Positions 60,615 through 64,000 of a stretch of 64,000 nucleotides of DNA are shown one piece after another. The translations under genes and the position numbers were made by a program. A model generated the notes under the pieces. It ran no database searches. It was not told the origin of the DNA and worked only from the letters and a program-made list of their open reading frames with translations. Origin of the DNA: Ignavibacteria bacterium (GTDB lineage Bacteria; Bacteroidota; Ignavibacteria; OLB7). Each line of letters opens with the position of its first letter. The first letter of the stretch is position 1. Location of the stretch: contig JACKAE010000002.1 in assembly GCA_020635205.1 (NCBI GenBank), positions 434,001 through 498,000 of the forward strand. The letters are read 5' to 3'.

Positions 60615-61010
60615 ATGGCGCGACGACGCAAGAGATCGAAGTATATCACGCTCCAGAATATGTGTGAAACCTGTGTGATGCCAACGAAGTTCGAGTTGTT
60701 GGCAGAGGTTTCCAATCTGGAAGAAGAGAAAAGATGGGCAAAGTGTACGAAGTGTCATCACACAATGATGCTCGATATGGAAGTAATCGAGAGTGAGCAA
60801 AATCCGCCGAAGGAGACAAATGTTGCCGTGGAGGACTGCATCGATTACTCGCCAAAAGAGAACTATGCAATTGGAGATGCGATCTATCACAAGGGGTGGG
60901 ATGATGTGGGGACAGTAATCTCGAAAGAGTTAACCTCGAATGGAAGTCAGGCAATCGTTGTCACCTTCAACAAAGTTGGAGAGAAGCGATTGATTGAGAA
61001 TATTGGGTAA
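60615..61010 (+). CDS. Zinc-ribbon protein with CarD/KOW-like C-terminal part, unknown
   Basis: The ATG at 60615 gives 131 residues; the longer frame to 60339 lies over the promoter and the SpoIIE start. Four cysteines (C17, C20, C44, C47) form a zinc ribbon (MCETCV and KCTKCH). The C-terminal ~45 residues (YAIGDAIYHKGWDDVGTVIS, then QAIVVTFNKVGEKRLI) resemble the small SH3-like fold of CarD/DUF3553 proteins. A nucleic-acid or RNA polymerase role is possible. The very basic start (MARRRKRSKY) supports nucleic-acid binding. rpsU follows 74 bases downstream. Confidence 0.7.
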   Translation: MARRRKRSKYITLQNMCETCVMPTKFELLAEVSNLEEEKRWAKCTKCHHTMMLDMEVIESEQNPPKETNVAVEDCIDYSPKENYAIGDAIYHKGWDDVGTVISKELTSNGSQAIVVTFNKVGEKRLIENIG

Positions 61011-61069
61011 GGTTGAGAAATCAGAAGCAAAAAACATAAAAAAAGAACAATTAATTTAGCGACACGAAA

Positions 61070-61077
61070 GGGGGTGA
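61070..61077 (+). promoter_or_regulatory. Strong ribosome binding site of rpsU
   Basis: AAAGGGGGTGA is centred near 61073, about nine bases before the GTG start of rpsU. It is the clearest Shine-Dalgarno sequence in a window where most genes have weak or none, and it fixes the GTG start at 61085. Confidence 0.8.
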
Positions 61078-61084
61078 ATAAACT

Positions 61085-61279
61085 GTGATTGGTGTAACTG
61101 TACAGGATAACGAGTCAATTGACAGAGCGCTACGTCGGTTCAAAAAGAAGTATGAACGGGCAGGTGTCCTGAAAGAGTACCGTCGTCGTACTGCATTTAC
61201 GAAGCCATCCGTGCTCAAGCGCATGGCTCAACAGAAGGCAGAACGTCGTCAGCATCGTATCTCACGTGAGATGCAGTAA
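61085..61279 (+). CDS. rpsU: 30S ribosomal protein S21
   Basis: A 64-residue small-subunit protein. The start is GTG, fixed by the strong upstream ribosome binding site. The family start IGVTVQDNESIDRALRRFKK and the Arg-rich tail EYRRRTAFTKPSVLKRM are intact. It lies between the zinc-ribbon gene and a short unknown gene. In some Bacteroidota S21 shares in occlusion of the anti-Shine-Dalgarno sequence; the strong binding site here is notable in that light, but a link is inference. Confidence 0.97.
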   Translation: MIGVTVQDNESIDRALRRFKKKYERAGVLKEYRRRTAFTKPSVLKRMAQQKAERRQHRISREMQ

Positions 61280-61312
61280 ATCTCTCGAAGAATACTTTTG
61301 CAAGGTATGTAC

Positions 61313-61347
61313 AATCTCTCCGCAATCATTTTGATTGTGGGGAGATT
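61313..61347 (+). terminator. Imperfect hairpin after rpsU
   Basis: TCTCCGCAATCA pairs with TGATTGTGGGGAGA with two bulged bases, then TTGTTGCG. It may be the rpsU terminator, but the T run is poor. Confidence 0.4.
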
Positions 61348-61515
61348 GTTGCGTTAGGGGAAATTTGCAGGTTGAATTTCGGCACAATCTTTGCCTGACT
61401 TGCATCCTTCCCGCAGATTCGCTATTCTGTGAGCCGGCTCACGAAGAACACTTCTTTGTGGCTGCCTCACTCCGCGAAAGCACGTAGAACTATCTTCAAA
61501 GCCAGAGCGGAATTC

Positions 61516-61863
61516 ATGAGTGAAAACATAATGGAAATGAACGGGGAGAGTATTCTACCAAAGGGATCAAACGGCAACCGCGAAGACATTGCCGAGCGAG
61601 ATCGACTGATTACAAAGGGGGAGAGTGTGCTCAATCTCTGTATCCAGCAGAACAAACTTCTTTGCGTTGAAGGGTTTGTTGACTCGCAGATCGAGAGGGG
61701 GGGAGTCTATCTGGATGTAGTCAGAGCAATGCGAGATTATATCGCAGTTGAACTGATGAAAGAGCATGATAGAAAGGAGAGAGGAATGCTTCGAGAACTT
61801 CATCAATATGTCAGCGGAAAGCTGCAACAGGTGCAAGAACTGGAACCGGTGGCCGAGTTGTAG
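61516..61863 (+). CDS. Small helical protein of unknown function
   Basis: The ATG at 61516 gives 115 residues; the open frame to 61429 adds residues without pattern. It is predicted mostly alpha-helical (ESVLNLCIQQNKLLCVEGFV, RAMRDYIAVELMKEHDRKER, ELHQYVSGKLQQVQELEPV), with heptad-like spacing in the last 45 residues suggesting a coiled coil. I recognise no domain. It is followed by a strong bidirectional terminator. A TACTTTTG element lies at 61293-61300, about 215 bases upstream. Confidence 0.6.
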   Translation: MSENIMEMNGESILPKGSNGNREDIAERDRLITKGESVLNLCIQQNKLLCVEGFVDSQIERGGVYLDVVRAMRDYIAVELMKEHDRKERGMLRELHQYVSGKLQQVQELEPVAEL

Positions 61864-61884
61864 AAGAAAAAAGTATCAATCAAG

Positions 61885-61916
61885 AAAAGGCCGGCACGTT
61901 TGTGCCGGCCTTTTTT
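61885..61916. terminator. Bidirectional terminator between convergent genes
   Basis: AAGGCCGGCAC and GTGCCGGCCTT form a perfect 11-bp stem with a 4-base loop, followed on the plus strand by TTTTTTGTTG and on the minus strand by TTCTTGA. It separates the small helical protein and the M20 gene. Confidence 0.92.
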
Positions 61917-61971
61917 GTTGGCGATAGTAGAACGTTTGTCCCTAAAATTCTTAATCCAAATTCCTCAATTT

Positions 61972-63186
61972 CTATTTCTTGTCTGTACCTCTCAACCAGA
62001 TATCCAGATATCGATAGGCTGTCCAGGCGAGCATTGCTGCTCCAACAGGTAGGATGTTCTCGTCGATTGTGAAGCGGGAGTTGTGGAGTCCGGCAACACA
62101 ACCTTGCTCAGGTGTGCCAGCCCCAATCCACCAGAATGTTCCCGGCACTTTTTGCAGGTAGTAGGCAAAGTCTTCTGCTCCCATCATCGGCTCTGCTTGG
62201 AACACCTGATTGCTGCCAATCAACTCGCGTGCTCCGCTCCACGCAAACTCCGTTGAAGCCGGATGATTCGAGAGTGCTGGATATCCTTTGCGAATCTCTA
62301 ACTCATACTCTGCACCATTGGCTTTGCAAACTCCATCGACGATTTCCTCAATCCGTCTGTGGGCATATTCTCTCCACTCTTCGTTCATTGCTCGCATCGT
62401 CCCCTTCATCTTCACGTCGTCTGGAATCACATTTGTTGTGTGCCCTCCCTCAATCATTGTGATGGAGACAACTCCTCTATCGAATGGGTCTAAGTTGCGG
62501 CTAACGATTTTCTGTAGGCCAACAACTATCTCGGCTGCGGTCACAATCGGATCAAGCGCAGTGTGCGGGATAGCTGCGTGTCCACTCTTCCCCGTAATCG
62601 TAATGTAGAGTTCGTCGGCGGAAGCCATCATCGTGCCGGAGAAGAAGCCCAGTTGGCCAGCCTCACGCAACGGCAGAACGTGCTGTCCGAAAATTGCCTC
62701 GACAGGTGGGGATTCCAGTGCTCCCTCGGCAATCATAGCTGGTGCGCCACCCGGTAAAAGTTCCTCGCTTGGCTGCATGAAGAACTTTACTGTTCCGGGA
62801 ATCGACTCGCGAATCTCTGAGAGGATCATTGCCGCCCCGAGAGCCATCGCTGTGTGGGCATCGTGTCCGCAGGCGTGCATTACTCCCGGTTTCTGCGAGG
62901 CGAAGGGGAGACCTGTCTCCTCGTGAATTGGAAGTGCGTCCATATCGGCTCGCAGTGCAACACAGCCACCATCAGTACCTCCTACCAATTTTCCGAGCAC
63001 TCCAGTTTTAGCTATTGATTTTGTCTCAACGCCAAGTTCATCCAACACCCCTCGTGCCAGAGCCGAAGTTTCATGTTCTTCGTAGGCAAGCTCAGGGTTT
63101 GCGTGGATTGTTCTGCGGATTTCAATCAGACGGCTGTGGTACTTCTGTGCTCGTTGGAGGAAGTCTGTGGCTGTTAGCTTGTTCAT
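61972..63186 (-). CDS. M20-family amidohydrolase (N-acyl-amino acid / hippurate hydrolase-like)
   Basis: A 404-residue di-zinc peptidase of the M20D group. Metal ligands are in MHACGHDAHTAMALGAAM near residue 107, EELLPGGAPAM near 141 and the conserved GIFGQHVLPL-type loop (AIFGQHVLPL) near 167; GAEDFAYYLQ near 345 carries a late ligand. SGHAAIPHTALDPIVTAAEI is the dimerisation-domain signature. It removes acyl groups from amino acids; amide substrates such as indole-3-acetyl-amino acids are alternatives. It has a shared terminator downstream. Confidence 0.93.
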   Translation of the reverse strand: MNKLTATDFLQRAQKYHSRLIEIRRTIHANPELAYEEHETSALARGVLDELGVETKSIAKTGVLGKLVGGTDGGCVALRADMDALPIHEETGLPFASQKPGVMHACGHDAHTAMALGAAMILSEIRESIPGTVKFFMQPSEELLPGGAPAMIAEGALESPPVEAIFGQHVLPLREAGQLGFFSGTMMASADELYITITGKSGHAAIPHTALDPIVTAAEIVVGLQKIVSRNLDPFDRGVVSITMIEGGHTTNVIPDDVKMKGTMRAMNEEWREYAHRRIEEIVDGVCKANGAEYELEIRKGYPALSNHPASTEFAWSGARELIGSNQVFQAEPMMGAEDFAYYLQKVPGTFWWIGAGTPEQGCVAGLHNSRFTIDENILPVGAAMLAWTAYRYLDIWLRGTDKK

Positions 63187-63396
63187 TAGTCTCTTGGTCG
63201 TCAGGTTAGAATGTCACGCAATGGGGAAAGGAGTAAATGGATCTTGGGTTTCTTTATAGAGGAGTCCACTCAAGTCTGATAGAGTAATCGAGTGTGTGGA
63301 AACTCTCGGGTAGCCCTCACCCCAAACCCCTCTCCTAAGTATTATCCGATCAACCTACTCTTCTGAGAGTGGGAGAGGGGAGCCGGAACTGAGGAT

Positions 63397-63436
63397 ATCG
63401 CTCCCCCCCCCGACTTGTAATCGGGGGGGGAGCGAT
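63397..63436. repeat. Palindrome with C9/G8 tracts
   Basis: ATCGCTCCCCCCCCCGA is matched by TCGGGGGGGGAGCGAT around CTTGTAA; one C is unpaired. The G/C tracts are the longest in the window and would be prone to slippage. It may be another member of the gene-end palindrome class. Confidence 0.85.
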
Positions 63437-63502
63437 AGTGCCTATCACATCTGATTTGACAGCTCAATAAAAGAGGTGCAAAGATTGTTCTTTGTGGCTC
63501 TC

Positions 63503-63750
63503 AGAAGCTGTTTTGAAATTCGATACGATCTATCTGTACGACGAGCTTCTTGAAAGTTCAGACAGTCGTGCTGAGGTCTTCCGAAGCATCTCACCGGCAA
63601 AGAACCACCGTGCCTCTCCCTTCCTTACCGTTCTCTCTACTCTTCCTGCGAGACTCTTCGCTTCGCCTTCGGCTATGCTCAGAGTGACAGTCTGGTTTCA
63701 GCGCGATTATGCTCCATCGCTACCCAGCATTGTATCTCCGAAACAGCTTT
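63503..63750. mobile_element. MITE-like element, copy 2
   Basis: It begins AGAAGCTGTTTTGAAATTCG and ends AAACAGCTTT. It matches 26301-26483 except for a ~65-base segment containing GTGCTGAGGTCTTCCGAAGC, which is lacking in copy 1 but resembles 53039-53146. Copy 1 thus looks like an internal deletion derivative, or copy 2 has an insertion. Confidence 0.7.
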
Positions 63751-63774
63751 TCAGAGATCAACCAACGTTCTCAC

Positions 63775-64000
63775 TTACTTGCTGTAGTCGTAAAAGCCAC
63801 GTCCGGTCTTGCGACCTAAGTGCCCAGCATCAACCATGCGGCGGAGGAGTGGGCAAGGGCGGTACTTATCGTCACCTAAGTCATTTTGCAAGACCTCCAT
63901 GATAAAGAGGCAAACGTCAAGCCCGATAAAGTCAGCCAGTGCTAACGGTCCCATCGGATGAGCCATGCCGAGCTTCATAACGCTGTCAATATTCTCTGGG
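63775..64000 (-). CDS. 3-hydroxyacyl-CoA (3-hydroxybutyryl-CoA) dehydrogenase, C-terminal part
   Basis: The frame is open to the window edge, so only the last 74 codons are seen. ENIDSVMKLGMAHPMGPLAL then ADFIGLDVCLFIMEVLQNDL and HLGRKTGRGFYDYSK are diagnostic of the C-terminal dimerisation domain of 3-hydroxyacyl-CoA dehydrogenase. The NAD-binding domain lies beyond the right edge. It could be a stand-alone Hbd or part of a longer FadB-type protein, but the short tail after GFYDYSK suggests the single-domain form. Confidence 0.93.
   Translation of the reverse strand, partial: PENIDSVMKLGMAHPMGPLALADFIGLDVCLFIMEVLQNDLGDDKYRPCPLLRRMVDAGHLGRKTGRGFYDYSK

Larger units (their letters stand above)
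63187..63774. repeat. 588-base spacer of repeats
   Basis: From left to right it holds about 200 bases without visible features, a near-palindrome with C and G tracts (63397-63436), and the second MITE-like element (63503-63750). The open frame 63492-63902 crosses the element and enters the HBD gene in antisense, and is rejected. Confidence 0.7.

Noticed and set aside
1..64000. tRNA, rRNA, tmRNA or RNase P genes
   Set aside because: No cloverleaf, conserved TψC-like GGTTCGAATCC box in a spacer, or rRNA sequence was recognised; a covariance-model search would be decisive.

Overview
The window looks like a chromosomal segment of a free-living, menaquinone-using bacterium of the Bacteroidota/Chlorobiota (FCB) assemblage, possibly a deep lineage such as Kapaibacteria or Ignavibacteria. 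The reasons are a type IX secretion (T9SS) plug-type lipoprotein (7151-8518), two exported proteins with T9SS C-terminal sorting domains (1856-5173, 17001-17987), the Bacteroidota-style SHMT, and a futalosine-type menaquinone pathway. The lineage is an inference from gene content. No rRNA, tRNA, phage, integrase or CRISPR array is visible. Layout: 1-5411 holds a REP-like pair, a small membrane protein, an FAH-family enzyme and a large T9SS cargo protein. 5412-6287 is an MscS channel on the minus strand. 6466-15692 is a long plus-strand run: moaD, moaE, the T9SS plug lipoprotein, then prenyltransferase mqnP, DAHP synthase, mqnD, mqnB, an inserted GxxExxY cassette, an atypical radical-SAM protein and aroA. 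17001-20215 encodes exported proteins, including a di-heme/FG-GAP fusion. 20352-29431 (minus) holds polyprenyl diphosphate synthase, tatC, glyA, rpiB, two tandem GT39-like membrane glycosyltransferases and citrate synthase. 29587-35160 (plus) holds a LolC/E-type permease, an ABC-F protein, a BFD-like ferredoxin with a Dph6-like ATPase, and an SDR. 35353-39941 (minus) holds a VOC protein, an AraC regulator, two methyltransferases, riboflavin synthase and unknowns. 40280-45705 (plus) is a Ser/Thr kinase, PP2C phosphatase and FHA protein set plus a di-heme peroxidase. 46047-52976 holds mutL and a second menaquinone block (ubiD, ubiE, ubiX and a MqnE homologue without its radical-SAM cysteines). 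53244-55184 holds RidA, a lipoprotein and a beta-barrel protein. 55307-60402 (minus) holds an OmpA protein and a STAS/anti-sigma/SpoIIE partner-switching module. The remainder holds rpsU, unknowns, an M20 amidohydrolase and the end of a 3-hydroxyacyl-CoA dehydrogenase gene. 

Functionally, DAHP synthase and aroA feed chorismate; mqnB and mqnD process futalosine intermediates; MqnP with the polyprenyl diphosphate synthase attaches the side chain; and UbiD/UbiX with UbiE finish menaquinone. MqnA, MqnC and an intact MqnE are not in the window. 

The most unusual content is the dense non-coding repeat landscape: GTAG-headed REP-like hairpins, perfect palindromes at gene ends, AT-rich ATTCAAAA repeats placed as inverted pairs inside co-directional gene spacers, a 16-bp minisatellite, a MITE-like element in two copies, and a GxxExxY gene bracketed by inverted repeats with a 151-bp tandem duplication. 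Several of these repeats supply the last codons or stop codons of neighbouring genes.
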